Shown here: positions 16,265 through 26,099 of the stretch, piece by piece
Position numbering within the stretch: position 1 is the stretch's first letter
How the letters are laid out: every line of letters begins with the position of its first letter
NCBI GenBank assembly: GCA_022763925.1
Contig: JALERW010000043.1
Location: forward strand, 1-48,286
DNA length: 48,286 nt
Direction of reading: 5' to 3'
From: Lachnospiraceae bacterium
GTDB taxonomy: Bacteria; Bacillota; Clostridia; Lachnospirales; Lachnospiraceae
The notes under the pieces: generated by a model
The model's database searches: none
What the model was told of the DNA's origin: nothing
What the model saw: the letters and a program-made list of their open reading frames with translations, nothing else
Program-made: the position numbers and the translations under genes

Positions 16265-18646
16265 ATGGAAAAAAAGAGATCGAACGGAGCGGTTAAGGCG
16301 GTCCTTCTGGTTTTGTCCCACGCTGCTGTCGCCGGCGTTGTGCTCGGGCTGCTTTTGCTGTTCAGCTATATGATGACAGCGGATCTTGACGATGCCGGAA
16401 GGGCACTGCAGTTTGAGGACAGCAGTTATTTTCTGGATGCTTATGAAGCTCGGTGGTATGATGCGGCGAGACTGGTCGGGCTTCAGGAAATGTTTGGTAC
16501 GCAGGGAGATCTGACGAAAGATCAGGAGGTTTCCGTATCGGTGAATATCCGGGGAGAGCAGGTGGTTTTGAACTACCGGCTGGAGGATGTCAACCGATGG
16601 TGCATGGTGGGATTTTCCGATGACGGGGAGGTGGATGCTGCTGTTGTTGATACTGCCGGGGAGGCAGACGGGAACGAAATTCACCGTCTGAAGGAGTTGT
16701 ATTATCCCACAAATGTGGAAAGTGTGAGAGCACTGGAACAGCTGTATGATCTGAACGGGGAGGAGATTACCCGGCTTCATGAGGCGGTTGCAGAGAGTCT
16801 TTCCTATCTGGGGGACTGTGTAACAGAATATCATAAGCTTCGCCAGTCGCTGGAAGCGGATCATACGAATTTCCGGTATTTTGCAGAGAAAAACGGGACC
16901 GTATATACGAACATGCCGGAGCTTCATGCCGAAAATGCCGGGGGGGCGGTACAGAAGCTGGGGGCTTATTTTGTATGGAATGAGGCAACCTCCGAAAGCG
17001 AGTATAACATTTCCGGAAGCAGCCGTATGTCCATGGAGACAGAGGTGATGAGTAAAAACTGGATCTCCTATGCACAGAGCTTTGCATCCGCACGGGATGA
17101 CGGCGGAAGCTGGCTGGTGATCACCGGAGCAGATACATCCTATCCGGTATCGGATCTGTTTACAGAGCAGAAGGAAGAGTTCGAAAAGGTGCGCCCGCTG
17201 TTTACATCAGGGATTACCACACTGATTCTGTCTTCCGTTATCTATTTCATCAGCCTTGTGGCACTGACGGTACTGGCAGGGAAAAAGCCCGGGCAGGACC
17301 AGGTGGCTTTATGCGCCCTGGACCGGTGGAAAACAGAAATAGAGCTTCTGTTTTTCTTTGCCCTGGCATCCGCACTTCTGTTCGTTGATTTTATTGCCAT
17401 GCAGCTGGTGGCGGAATCCTTTGACCGGAGTCTTTCCAATCTGTGGCTCTGTGCGGTGATCGCCATGGGAGCGGCTGCGCTCTCCAATGCAGGGCTGATT
17501 GCCGGTTGGATGAGTCTTGTGCGGAGGATAAAGGCAGGAAATCTCATAAGCAACAGCCTTACGGCAGGACTGTGCAGAGGACTGAAGGGCTGCTGGTCGG
17601 CACGGACCGTGACGCTGAAGACCGGCTTATCTTATCTTGCATTTTTTCTGGCAAACCTGTACCTGCTGGGACAAAGCAGTGTCTTTGCCTTTTTCCTTGC
17701 GATGCTGATCGATCTGCTTGTCGGGGTATTTCTGCTTCGGCAGGCTGTGCAGATGCAGCAGATCCGGGAGGGGATGCAGAGGATCACCGACGGGGAGCTG
17801 GATTACAAAATCGATACGGAGGGACTTACCGGAAATAACCGGATGTTCGCCGGTGCAGTGAACAGCATCGGGGACGGCCTGGCCAATGCGGTGGAGAAAA
17901 GCCTGAAAAGCGAACGGCTGAAGACGGATTTGATCACGAATGTTTCTCACGACATCAAGACTCCGCTGACCTCCATCATCAATTATGTGGATCTGATGAA
18001 AAGGGAAAATATACAGGATGAAAAGCTGAAAGGCTATCTGGATGTGCTGGAGGCCAAATCTTGGCGCCTGAAAAATCTTACGGAGGATCTGGTGGAGGCA
18101 TCCAAGATCAGCTCGGGAAATATTCAGCTGGAATTTATGAATGTGGATCTGGTGGAGCTGGTAAATCAGACGAATGGAGAATTTTCAGAAAAGTTTTCCG
18201 CGCGTCAGCTGCAGCTGATCACTACACTGCCGAAGGAACCGGTCTATGTGCAGGCAGATGGAAGGAGAATGTGGCGTGTGGTGGAGAATCTTTACAATAA
18301 CGCAGCCAAATATGCCATGCCGGGAAGCCGGGTATATGCGGATCTCTCGGAAGATCACGGCCGGGCGGTATTTTCCCTGAAAAACATTTCCGAGCAGCCG
18401 CTGAATATCCGGGCAGATGAGCTGACGGAACGGTTTGTTCGGGGAGATGTTTCCAGAAGCACGGAGGGGAGCGGCCTGGGACTGTCTATTGCAAGAAATC
18501 TGACCGAGCTTCAGAAGGGAACTTTTGAAATATATCTGGACGGAGATCTGTTCCGTGTGACCATTACCTTTCCCCAGGTGAAGCCGGCCGCAGGATCAGA
18601 GACGGAGGAGGAAGAAAAAGTAGTTGACAACCATATAATGGAGTGA
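16265..18646 (+). CDS. Membrane sensor histidine kinase
   Basis: A 793-residue kinase. An N-terminal membrane helix (about residues 11-36) is followed by an extracellular region of roughly 280 residues, then several closely spaced hydrophobic helices (about 310-500), an unusual multi-pass centre. The cytoplasmic part begins with a short HAMP-like linker (GMQRITDGELDYKI). The phosphorylated histidine is in NVSHDIKTPLTS (near residue 562), the N box is NLYNNAAKY (near 675), and the G box is GSGLGLSIARN (near 737). It is the obvious partner of the regulator before it. The DIKTPLTSI H-box resembles VanS-like and Lachnospiraceae kinases. The signal is unknown. The end of the gene contains a TTGACA that may belong to the following transcript. 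Confidence 0.94.
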   Translation: MEKKRSNGAVKAVLLVLSHAAVAGVVLGLLLLFSYMMTADLDDAGRALQFEDSSYFLDAYEARWYDAARLVGLQEMFGTQGDLTKDQEVSVSVNIRGEQVVLNYRLEDVNRWCMVGFSDDGEVDAAVVDTAGEADGNEIHRLKELYYPTNVESVRALEQLYDLNGEEITRLHEAVAESLSYLGDCVTEYHKLRQSLEADHTNFRYFAEKNGTVYTNMPELHAENAGGAVQKLGAYFVWNEATSESEYNISGSSRMSMETEVMSKNWISYAQSFASARDDGGSWLVITGADTSYPVSDLFTEQKEEFEKVRPLFTSGITTLILSSVIYFISLVALTVLAGKKPGQDQVALCALDRWKTEIELLFFFALASALLFVDFIAMQLVAESFDRSLSNLWLCAVIAMGAAALSNAGLIAGWMSLVRRIKAGNLISNSLTAGLCRGLKGCWSARTVTLKTGLSYLAFFLANLYLLGQSSVFAFFLAMLIDLLVGVFLLRQAVQMQQIREGMQRITDGELDYKIDTEGLTGNNRMFAGAVNSIGDGLANAVEKSLKSERLKTDLITNVSHDIKTPLTSIINYVDLMKRENIQDEKLKGYLDVLEAKSWRLKNLTEDLVEASKISSGNIQLEFMNVDLVELVNQTNGEFSEKFSARQLQLITTLPKEPVYVQADGRRMWRVVENLYNNAAKYAMPGSRVYADLSEDHGRAVFSLKNISEQPLNIRADELTERFVRGDVSRSTEGSGLGLSIARNLTELQKGTFEIYLDGDLFRVTITFPQVKPAAGSETEEEEKVVDNHIME

Positions 18647-18683
18647 TAGGGTATATTCTGTAATTAAATAGTAGCAGACGAAG

Positions 18684-18848
18684 TTCTTAGGGGAATGGCT
18701 GACAGCCTGCCGAAGGAGTAAAACTCTCAGGTGCCCGAAATGCGGGTGGGGACTAAGAATGGATGTGGCTCTGGAGAAGCTCAGATAAATGAGTACCGAA
18801 GGTGCAAGGCAGCGCATGCTGCTGAATCTCTCAGGTAAAAGGACAGAG
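18684..18848 (+). ncRNA. Tandem glycine riboswitch (two aptamers)
   Basis: Aptamer 1 is bounded by the P1 stem TTCTTAG (18684-18690) / CTAAGAA (18753-18759) and contains GCCGAAGGAG and CTCTCAGGTG. Aptamer 2 is bounded by CTCTG (18769-18773) / CAGAG (18844-18848) and contains TACCGAAGGTGCAA, AATCTCTCAGGTAAAAGGACAGAG, the hallmark of gcvT-type glycine aptamers. The linker is about 9 bases. It lies in the leader of an amino acid:sodium symporter gene, and a terminator follows. Glycine riboswitches sense cytosolic glycine; whether this one turns transport on or off cannot be decided by eye. Confidence 0.93.
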
Positions 18849-18857
18849 TAAGTACAT

Positions 18858-18930
18858 ACAGACCTTTTGGTCTGTGCATATTTATATGTCATCTTTTCCA
18901 GAGCAGCTGAATCATCGGCTGCTCTTTTTA
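18858..18930 (+). terminator. Riboswitch expression platform with intrinsic terminator
   Basis: A first hairpin, ACAGACC (18858-18864) / GGTCTGT (18869-18875), is followed by a clear terminator, AGAGCAGC (18900-18907) / GCTGCTCT (18918-18925), with a T-rich run. Both lie between the second aptamer and the symporter start, so control is probably by transcription termination. Confidence 0.8.
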
Positions 18931-18987
18931 TTTGGAATCCTGCTCATGTGAAAGCAGGGTTCGGTACACTGAGGAGGAGAAGAACAC

Positions 18988-20406
18988 ATGTTAGCATCGT
19001 TAGAAGCGACCCTTTACCCGATTGTGGTAAACATCAACAACTATTTATCCAGCTATATCCTGATCGTACTGCTGATCGCAGTAGGTCTGTGGTATTCCGT
19101 TAAGACCCGTTTTGTTCAGATACGGTATTTCAAAGCAGGCATAAAAAAGGTATTTGGAACAATTTCCTTAAAGGGAGGAAAACAGGAAAGCGGAATGAGT
19201 TCCTTCCAGGCGCTGGCTACGGCCATTGCAGCCCAGGTTGGAACCGGAAATATTATCGGTGCGTCGGGAGCTATTCTTACCGGAGGCCCCGGAGCCATTT
19301 TCTGGATGTGGGTGATTGCATTTCTTGGTATGGCAACCATCTATGCAGAGGCAACACTTGCACAGAAGACCCGTGTGGTAGACAGGGAAGGGAAGATTCA
19401 CGGCGGACCTGTTTACTATATTACCACTGCTTTTAAAGGCGGATTCGGCAAGGCGCTTGCCGTATTTTTCGCAATTACCATTATTCTTGCCCTGGGCTTC
19501 CTTGGCTGCATGGTACAGTCCAACTCCATCGGCGCCACGATTCAGACGGCGTTCGGCATTCCGTCCTGGGTGGTCGGCGTCGTGCTTGTTGTGATCTGTG
19601 CTGTCATTTTCCTGGGCGGTGTACAGAGACTTGCATCGGTGTGTGAGAAGCTTGTTCCTGTCATGGCGGCTGTCTTCCTTCTGGGAAGCGTTGTGGTGCT
19701 GGTGCTTCGGATTCAGTATATTCCGGCTACCTTTGCCATGATTTTTCAATATGCCTTCCAGCCTCAGGCCATTATCGGCGGCGCATTCGGCGCAGCGCTG
19801 AAGTCTGCAGTCAGCCAGGGCGCGAAGAGAGGCCTGTTTTCCAATGAAGCCGGTATGGGCTCCACCCCTCATGCACACGCGCAGGCAAACGTAACGCATC
19901 CGCATGAGCAGGGTATTGTGGCTATGATCGGTGTGTTCATTGATACATTTGTTGTTCTTACCCTGAATGCGCTTGTGATTATTTCTACTATGTACAGTGC
20001 AGACGGACCGCTGAATGCCTGCGGGGCAGCGGCGGCAAGCGAAGTAATCAAAAAAAGCAATCTGGCGCAGATCGCATTCGGCTCTGTCTTCGGCGAGCGC
20101 TTTGGGGCGGTGTTCGTGGCGGTATGTCTGTTCTTCTTTGCATTCTCCACGATTCTCAGCTGGAATATGTTTGCAAAGATCAATGTCATCTGGCTTGCGG
20201 GAGAGAATAAGGCCAAAACGGCAACGGTAGTCTTCACACTGATTGCGCTGGCATTCATTTTTGTGGGCACGGTTGCGTCCAATGATCTGGTATGGGAGCT
20301 GATGGATGCCTTCAATTATCTGATGGTGATTCCCAATGCGCTGGCATTGTTTGCGCTGACGAAAATGGTTACAACATCGGTCGGGGAGATCGACGCAAAG
20401 AAATAA
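18988..20406 (+). CDS. AGCS family sodium:alanine/glycine symporter
   Basis: A 472-residue membrane protein with about 11 hydrophobic helices. Signature stretches of the alanine or glycine:cation symporter family are present: GTGNIIGASGAILTGGPGA near residue 80, AEATLAQKTR with GGPVYYI, and the SNEAGMGSTPHAHAQA block near 285. It would import glycine or alanine with sodium. The glycine riboswitch in its leader supports glycine as a substrate. The ATG is about 60 bases after the leader terminator, behind GAGGAGG. It appears monocistronic, since a separate promoter follows. Confidence 0.95.
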   Translation: MLASLEATLYPIVVNINNYLSSYILIVLLIAVGLWYSVKTRFVQIRYFKAGIKKVFGTISLKGGKQESGMSSFQALATAIAAQVGTGNIIGASGAILTGGPGAIFWMWVIAFLGMATIYAEATLAQKTRVVDREGKIHGGPVYYITTAFKGGFGKALAVFFAITIILALGFLGCMVQSNSIGATIQTAFGIPSWVVGVVLVVICAVIFLGGVQRLASVCEKLVPVMAAVFLLGSVVVLVLRIQYIPATFAMIFQYAFQPQAIIGGAFGAALKSAVSQGAKRGLFSNEAGMGSTPHAHAQANVTHPHEQGIVAMIGVFIDTFVVLTLNALVIISTMYSADGPLNACGAAAASEVIKKSNLAQIAFGSVFGERFGAVFVAVCLFFFAFSTILSWNMFAKINVIWLAGENKAKTATVVFTLIALAFIFVGTVASNDLVWELMDAFNYLMVIPNALALFALTKMVTTSVGEIDAKK

Positions 20407-20434
20407 CGGATATAAAACAGGGGACGGAAAAATC

Positions 20435-20463
20435 TTGCATTCCATGATGCTCCCGTCTATAAT
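20435..20463 (+). promoter_or_regulatory. Promoter of the aconitase-family hydratase gene
   Basis: TTGCAT (20435-20440), 17 bases, TATAAT (20458-20463), 75 bases before the ATG at 20539. Confidence 0.75.
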
Positions 20464-20538
20464 GGATGGAAAGACCGGCCGGAGAGGAAAATCCGGCAGG
20501 GAAAATCAGATCCATACAGATTTGGAGGGACAGTATTT

Positions 20539-22830
20539 ATGATAAAGTTATCGGAAGGCGGCGCATGGCTGCTGAACGGAACCCAGGTGGTGGAGGACGG
20601 AAAGGATGCCGAAGCACTCCTGAAGAGCCGGCTCGGATATGTGCCGGATAAGAAAGAGGCTGCGGAACATACGATAGCATACCGTATTCTGGAGGCACAC
20701 AATACATCCGGCAATATGGAGAAGCTGAAGCTGAAATTCGACAAGCTGACTTCCCATGATATTACCTTTGTGGGAATTATTCAGACGGCAAGAGCATCGG
20801 GTCTGGAGAAGTTCCCGATCCCGTATGTGCTTACCAACTGCCACAACAGTCTGTGCGCTGTGGGCGGTACGATCAATGAGGATGATCATATGTTTGGCCT
20901 TTCCTGTGCGAAGCGGTACGGCGGGATTTATGTGCCTCCGCATCAGGCGGTCATTCATCAGTTTGCCAGGGAGATGCTGGCCGGCTGCGGAAAGATGATC
21001 CTTGGCTCTGACAGCCATACCCGATACGGTGCGCTGGGAACCATGGCCATTGGTGAGGGAGGAGGAGAGCTGGTAAAGCAGCTTCTCTGTCAGACCTATG
21101 ATGTGAATATGCCGGGGGTTGTGGGCGTGTATCTGACCGGAGCACCGGCAAAGGGGGTTGGCCCTCAGGACGTTGCGCTGGCCATTATCGGCGCGGTATT
21201 TGCCAACGGTTATGTGAAGAATAAGGTGATGGAATTTGTCGGTCCCGGTGTCGGAAGCTTAAGTGCAGACTTCCGTATCGGCGTGGATGTGATGACTACA
21301 GAGACCACCTGTCTGTCTTCCATCTGGAGAACCGATGAGAAGATCGAGGAATATTTTGATATCCATGGAAGAAAAGAAGAATATCAGGAACTGAATCCGG
21401 GAGCCGTGACCTATTATGACGGCATGATCACCGTTGATCTTGGAAGCATAAAGCCAATGATCGCCATGCCGTTCCATCCGAGCAATACGTATACTATCGA
21501 AGAGCTGAAAGCAAACCTTATGGATATTCTGGAGGACTGTGAAAAGAAGGCGCTGGTAAGCCTGGACGGAGCAGTGGATTTCACCCTGAAAGATAAGGTG
21601 CGCGGCGGACAGCTTTATGTGGATCAGGGCATCATCGCCGGCTGCGCGGGCGGCGGATTTGAGAACATCTGCGCTGCAGCGGATATCCTGAAGGGAAAGA
21701 GCATCGGGCCGGATGAGTTTACGTTAAGTGTATACCCTGCCAGCACACCGATCTATATGGAGCTGGTGAAGAATGGTTCTGTTGCGGATCTTCTGGGCTG
21801 CGGAGCGGTTGTGAAGACTGCATTCTGCGGACCCTGCTTCGGTGCCGGAGATACCCCTGCCAACAATGGCTTCTCCATCCGTCATTCCACAAGAAACTTC
21901 CCGAACCGGGAGGGCAGCAAGCTGCAGAGCGGACAGATCGCTTCGGTTGCGCTGATGGATGCCCGTTCCATTGCGGCAACGGCGGCAAACAAGGGTTATC
22001 TGACCGGTGCGGATGAGATCGATGTGGAATACCGGGGACCGAAATATTTCTTTGATAAGACAATTTATGAAAATCGGGTATTTGACAGCAGGGGAGTGGC
22101 AGACCCTTCCGTGGAAATAAAGTTCGGACCGAATATCAAGGACTGGCCGGCCATGTCGGAGCTTCCTGAGAATCTGGTACTGCAGGTGGTTTCCGAGATC
22201 CATGATCCGGTGACGACAACGGATGAGCTGATTCCTTCCGGGGAGACCTCCTCCTATCGTTCCAATCCGCTGGGACTGGCGGAATTTACTCTGTCCAGAA
22301 AGGATCCGGAATATGTGGGAAGAGCCAAGGCCATTCAGAAGGCACAGAAGGCAGTGGAAGCAGGAAGCTGTCCTCTGGAAGCTGTGGAAGAGCTGAAAGG
22401 TGTTATGGCATCCATTCAGGCGAAATATCCGGAGGCAGGAAAGGGCAATGTGGGCTTCGGCTCCACGATCTTTGCCGTGAAGCCCGGAGACGGTTCTGCC
22501 AGAGAGCAGGCGGCTTCCTGCCAGAAGGTGCTGGGCGGCTGGGCCAACATCGCCAATGAATATGCGACCAAGCGTTACCGCTCCAACCTGATCAACTGGG
22601 GGATGCTGCCGTTTCTGATCGAGGATGCGGACACGGATCTTCCGTTTCAGAATCTGGATTACATCTTTGTGCCGGATATCCGCAGGGCAGTGGAAAAAAA
22701 GCAGGGTGAGATAAAGGCTTATGTGGTGAGGGATACCCTGAAGGAATTCACGCTGAAGCTTGGAGATCTGACGGATGATGAGCGTTCCATTATTCTGAAG
22801 GGCTGCCTGATCAATTATAACCGGCGTTAA
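20539..22830 (+). CDS. Aconitase-family hydratase (YbhJ-like)
   Basis: A 763-residue [4Fe-4S] hydratase of the aconitase superfamily. Cluster-binding cysteines are visible as GCAGGGFE near residue 370 and CGPCFG near 430-433; [12 protein letters not shown] near 155 and the C-terminal GMLPFLI are substrate-site blocks. The N-terminal 60 residues do not look like AcnA or AcnB. Overall organisation recalls the uncharacterised E. coli YbhJ group rather than a TCA-cycle enzyme, and no citrate synthase or isocitrate dehydrogenase gene is nearby. It probably dehydrates and rehydrates a hydroxy-di- or tricarboxylate, but the substrate is not established. It has its own promoter and terminator. Confidence 0.85.
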   Translation: MIKLSEGGAWLLNGTQVVEDGKDAEALLKSRLGYVPDKKEAAEHTIAYRILEAHNTSGNMEKLKLKFDKLTSHDITFVGIIQTARASGLEKFPIPYVLTNCHNSLCAVGGTINEDDHMFGLSCAKRYGGIYVPPHQAVIHQFAREMLAGCGKMILGSDSHTRYGALGTMAIGEGGGELVKQLLCQTYDVNMPGVVGVYLTGAPAKGVGPQDVALAIIGAVFANGYVKNKVMEFVGPGVGSLSADFRIGVDVMTTETTCLSSIWRTDEKIEEYFDIHGRKEEYQELNPGAVTYYDGMITVDLGSIKPMIAMPFHPSNTYTIEELKANLMDILEDCEKKALVSLDGAVDFTLKDKVRGGQLYVDQGIIAGCAGGGFENICAAADILKGKSIGPDEFTLSVYPASTPIYMELVKNGSVADLLGCGAVVKTAFCGPCFGAGDTPANNGFSIRHSTRNFPNREGSKLQSGQIASVALMDARSIAATAANKGYLTGADEIDVEYRGPKYFFDKTIYENRVFDSRGVADPSVEIKFGPNIKDWPAMSELPENLVLQVVSEIHDPVTTTDELIPSGETSSYRSNPLGLAEFTLSRKDPEYVGRAKAIQKAQKAVEAGSCPLEAVEELKGVMASIQAKYPEAGKGNVGFGSTIFAVKPGDGSAREQAASCQKVLGGWANIANEYATKRYRSNLINWGMLPFLIEDADTDLPFQNLDYIFVPDIRRAVEKKQGEIKAYVVRDTLKEFTLKLGDLTDDERSIILKGCLINYNRR

Positions 22831-22858
22831 CGGGCTGTGATCTATATATTGTGAAGAA

Positions 22859-22908
22859 GAAAAACCGTTTTCCGAGGCTGGAGACACCGGCCCGGAAAGC
22901 GGTTTTTC
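22859..22908 (+). terminator. Intrinsic terminator after the hydratase gene
   Basis: A 16-bp stem with a single G-U pair: GAAAAACCGTTTTCCG (22859-22874) against CGGAAAGCGGTTTTTC (22893-22908), 28 bases after the stop. Confidence 0.85.
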
Positions 22909-23000
22909 ATCTGCACGGTCCTGATGCCGATGGATAGTGGACATCAGGGATTAAAAGAGGTAAAATAAACATATTGTAAGAAGAAAAGGGGGAGGATGCC

Positions 23001-23888
23001 ATGTCAGAAATCAGGACCATGGAAAATGAGCGTCTGCTTGTGGCGGTCAGCGATCACGGGGCAGAGCTTTGCCGTATTTATGATAAGAAAAACCGGCGGG
23101 AGGTATTGTGGAACGCAGATCCCGCTTTCTGGAACCGGCATGCTCCGATTCTTTTTCCCTTTGTCGGAAAAGTGCGGGGCGGCTGCTACCGCCATGAGGG
23201 AAGAACCTATGAGATGAAAACACAGCATGGCTTTGCCCGGGATATGGATTTTTCCTGTGTGTCAGCAGGCCCGGATGCGGTCGTTCACTGTCTCTGCCCG
23301 GATGAACATACGCAGAGCATTTATCCGTTTGCGTTCGAACTTCGCACAGAATGCCGCCTTGAGGGAAATGTGCTGAAGCTTTGCTGGACTGTCTGTAACC
23401 GGGGGGATCAGAAGATGTATTTCTCCCTGGGAGGTCATCCGGCTTTTCGGGTTCCGGCTCTTGCGGGCACCCGCCGATCCGACTATTTTCTGACCTTTGA
23501 CGGGCAGGACGAGCTTACCTATATTCAGATCGATGATCAGGAGAGTCTGGCATTTCCGGATAAAAAGTACAGGCTGGCGCTCAGAGAGGGCAGATGTTCG
23601 ATCGATGATCATATGTTTGACAACGATGCTCTGATTTTTGAGGACGGTCAGGTAAAGCAGGTGGGGATTGCCCTGCCGGACGGAACACCCTATGTGACCA
23701 TGCGTTGTGAGGATTTTCCCTTTATGGGCATATGGTCCAAGCCGGATGCGCCGTTTGTCTGTCTGGAACCGTGGGTGGGAAGAACAGACGACGCAGGCTT
23801 TACCGGAGAACTGAAGGAAAAAGCCGGGGAATATGCTTTGGAAGCGAAGGGAGAGGCTTCGTTTGTGCATGAGATCGAGATTTACTGA
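23001..23888 (+). CDS. Aldose 1-epimerase family protein (LacX-like)
   Basis: A 295-residue galactose-mutarotase-fold protein. Conserved pieces include the FPFVGKVRGG strand, QHGFARDMDF (the HG.AR block with a candidate catalytic His), SLGGHPAFRVP with the second histidine, and FVCLEPWVGRTD, where the glutamate would act as base. It most resembles the LacX-like branch, which interconverts anomers of sugars or of sugar phosphates; the real substrate is not evident. The ATG follows GGGGGAGGATGCC. It starts 170 bases after the hydratase gene, beyond a terminator, and 56 bases before the PBP gene, with which it may be transcribed. Confidence 0.9.
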   Translation: MSEIRTMENERLLVAVSDHGAELCRIYDKKNRREVLWNADPAFWNRHAPILFPFVGKVRGGCYRHEGRTYEMKTQHGFARDMDFSCVSAGPDAVVHCLCPDEHTQSIYPFAFELRTECRLEGNVLKLCWTVCNRGDQKMYFSLGGHPAFRVPALAGTRRSDYFLTFDGQDELTYIQIDDQESLAFPDKKYRLALREGRCSIDDHMFDNDALIFEDGQVKQVGIALPDGTPYVTMRCEDFPFMGIWSKPDAPFVCLEPWVGRTDDAGFTGELKEKAGEYALEAKGEASFVHEIEIY

Positions 23889-23944
23889 CCGGCAGCTATG
23901 AGCTGCAGAGGAGCCCAAAATCCCGGAAGGAACGGAGGATAAGC

Positions 23945-26044
23945 ATGTCTGACAGAGACCGCAGGGAAGAACAGAATAGGGGAAAAGCCGTTCGCAGGGA
24001 AGGACCGGAAAGAAAAAGGCAGCGCCGCATCAGTGACCGTGATCGGGAAAGATACCGCAAAAGGCGGAGAAAAGGAAGACGCAGAAAAAAGACGGGACCG
24101 GGAATCGGGACAATTGTATTTTTTTCGTTTCAGGCCGTGATTGTCGTGGCTCTGATTGCCTGCGCATTTGTTTTTTATAATCGCTTCGGCATTCGTATCC
24201 TGGAACTGTATCATGAGGCAGAGAAGAAAGTGGAAGCCAGCGATGAGTCCGTTTTCTGCCAGTCGCAGACGACGGAGGTATATGATGATGAAGGAACGGT
24301 CATCAACACGCTGAAAGGCGATAAGGATGTCTATTATCTGAAATCGGAGGATATCCCCGACGATGTCAAACAGGCCTTTGTCAGCATTGAGGACAAGCGT
24401 TTTTACGAACACAGAGGCTATGACCTGAAAGCGATTTTCCGGGCGGTGGTTTCTCTTGTCCGGAAGCAGTCCATTACCCAGGGCGGAAGCACGATTACGC
24501 AGCAGCTGAGCAGAAATATATTCCTTTCTCATACCGTTCGCTGGGAGCGGAAGGTGGAGGAGATCTTCATTGCCATGCAGCTGGAGAAGAAGTATGATAA
24601 GGATCAGATCCTGGAATATTATATCAACAATATCTATTATGCCAACGGGTATTATGGAATTGAGGCGGCCAGCAGAGGATATTTTGGAAAAAGTGTATCG
24701 GAGCTGAGTCTGTCCCAGATCGCGTTTTTGTGTGCGATTCCCAACAGCCCAAGCAGATATGATCCCAGGGTCAGTCCCGGGGAAACCATAAAACGCCGGG
24801 ACCGGATTCTGGAGGAAATGCTGGAGGACGGTGCGATCAGCGAGACGGATTATGCATCGGCAAAGGCTGAAACGATTACACTGACCGAGACCCGGACCGT
24901 GGAAGCCAGCAATTATATGCAGTCTTATGCCACCAACTGTGCAGTCCGTGCGCTGATGGAGAAGCAGGGATTTACGTTCCGTTATGAATTTCAAAGTGAT
25001 GCGGAGCGGGAAGCTTATGATGAGGAATACGGGCAGGTATATGAGGAATGCCAAAATCTCCTGGTGACCGGGGGCTATCGTGTATATACCTCTCTGAATG
25101 AGGAGAAGCAGGTGCTGCTGCAGCAGGCGGTGGATGAGACCCTGGAGGATTTTGTCAACCGGGGAACCGACGGGATGTATGCCATGCAGGGGGCTGCCGT
25201 CTGTATCGACAATGAGACGGGAAAGGTCGTATCCATCGTGGGAGGAAGAAGCCAGGAGGATGTGACCACCAGCCTGAATCGTGCCTATCAGAGCAGCCGG
25301 CAGCCGGGAAGTACCATGAAGCCTCTGGCTGTGTATACACCGGCGCTGGAGGGAAACTATACGGCGGATACGGTGATCAATGATCACAAATTTGAGGGAG
25401 GGCCGGAAAACGCCGGAGGCGTTTATTATGGAAACGTGACTCTGCGTCAGGCGGTGGAAAAGTCTCTGAATACGGTGGCATGGCAGGTGTTTGAGGATAT
25501 CGGGGTGGAAACGGGGCTCATGAGGCTTTATGAGCTGGAATTTGCCAAAATTATGGATGCGGATCATCAGCTTTCCACTGCGCTGGGAGGGCTGACCAAA
25601 GGGGCCACACCCGTGGAGATGGCATCGGGATATGCGGCACTGGCCTGCGAGGGTGTGTTCCGCAGCCCAACCTGTATTGTGAAAATCACAGATGCCTCCG
25701 GCAATTCTGTAGTGGACAACACACAGACGGATACAAGGCAGGTGTATACGTCTGATGCAGCGCATGCAATGACAAATATTCTGGAAGGGGTTATGAAGAG
25801 CGGTACCGGAAAAGCACTGTCGCTGTCCGGTATGCCTTGTGCCGGCAAGACCGGTACGACCAATGACAATAAGGATGGCTGGTTTGTGGGCTATACGTCC
25901 TATTATACCACCGCGGTATGGGTGGGCTGTGATCAGGTACGGTCTTTGAACGGTTTGTCCGGTTCATCCTATCCCGGAACCATCTGGAAGCAGTACATGG
26001 AAGCCATTCACAGCGGACTTTACGCAAAGGAACTGAATGATTAG
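23945..26044 (+). CDS. Class A penicillin-binding protein (PBP1-type transglycosylase/transpeptidase)
   Basis: A bifunctional peptidoglycan synthase of 699 residues. After a strongly basic cytoplasmic tail (residues 1-53) there is one membrane helix (about 54-80). The GT51 glycosyltransferase domain has SIEDKRFYEHRG near residue 153 and GGSTITQQLSRN near 178. The transpeptidase domain has the SxxK motif in QPGSTMKP (nucleophilic Ser near 456), SLN in the SxN position (near 508) and KTGT near 637. It polymerises glycan strands from lipid II outside the membrane and cross-links them. The very Arg/Lys-rich N-terminus is typical of clostridial homologues. Confidence 0.96.
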   Translation: MSDRDRREEQNRGKAVRREGPERKRQRRISDRDRERYRKRRRKGRRRKKTGPGIGTIVFFSFQAVIVVALIACAFVFYNRFGIRILELYHEAEKKVEASDESVFCQSQTTEVYDDEGTVINTLKGDKDVYYLKSEDIPDDVKQAFVSIEDKRFYEHRGYDLKAIFRAVVSLVRKQSITQGGSTITQQLSRNIFLSHTVRWERKVEEIFIAMQLEKKYDKDQILEYYINNIYYANGYYGIEAASRGYFGKSVSELSLSQIAFLCAIPNSPSRYDPRVSPGETIKRRDRILEEMLEDGAISETDYASAKAETITLTETRTVEASNYMQSYATNCAVRALMEKQGFTFRYEFQSDAEREAYDEEYGQVYEECQNLLVTGGYRVYTSLNEEKQVLLQQAVDETLEDFVNRGTDGMYAMQGAAVCIDNETGKVVSIVGGRSQEDVTTSLNRAYQSSRQPGSTMKPLAVYTPALEGNYTADTVINDHKFEGGPENAGGVYYGNVTLRQAVEKSLNTVAWQVFEDIGVETGLMRLYELEFAKIMDADHQLSTALGGLTKGATPVEMASGYAALACEGVFRSPTCIVKITDASGNSVVDNTQTDTRQVYTSDAAHAMTNILEGVMKSGTGKALSLSGMPCAGKTGTTNDNKDGWFVGYTSYYTTAVWVGCDQVRSLNGLSGSSYPGTIWKQYMEAIHSGLYAKELND

Positions 26045-26049
26045 TATAA

Positions 26050-26093
26050 AAAAGCCTGCCTCGGATGAAAGAAATCATCCGGGACAGGCTTTT
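26050..26093. terminator. Bidirectional terminator between PBP gene and prs
   Basis: AAAAGCCTG (26050-26058) pairs with CAGGCTTTT (26085-26093), with an inner CGGATGA/TCATCCG stem. A- and T-rich arms make it usable from both sides by the two convergent genes. Confidence 0.88.
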
Positions 26094-26099
26094 GCTCTC

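Noticed and set aside
18624-18639. TTGACA and TATAAT near the end of the kinase gene as a promoter for the riboswitch transcript.
   Set aside because: They are only 4 bases apart and cannot form one promoter; no second element at the right distance is convincing.
19168-20445. A 425-residue His/Asn/Arg-rich frame opposite the symporter gene.
   Set aside because: Its odd composition is the mirror of hydrophobic codons on the plus strand.
23882-25765. A 627-residue open frame on the minus strand opposite the PBP gene.
   Set aside because: It is the antisense of a well-supported gene, with low-complexity composition and no recognisable domain.
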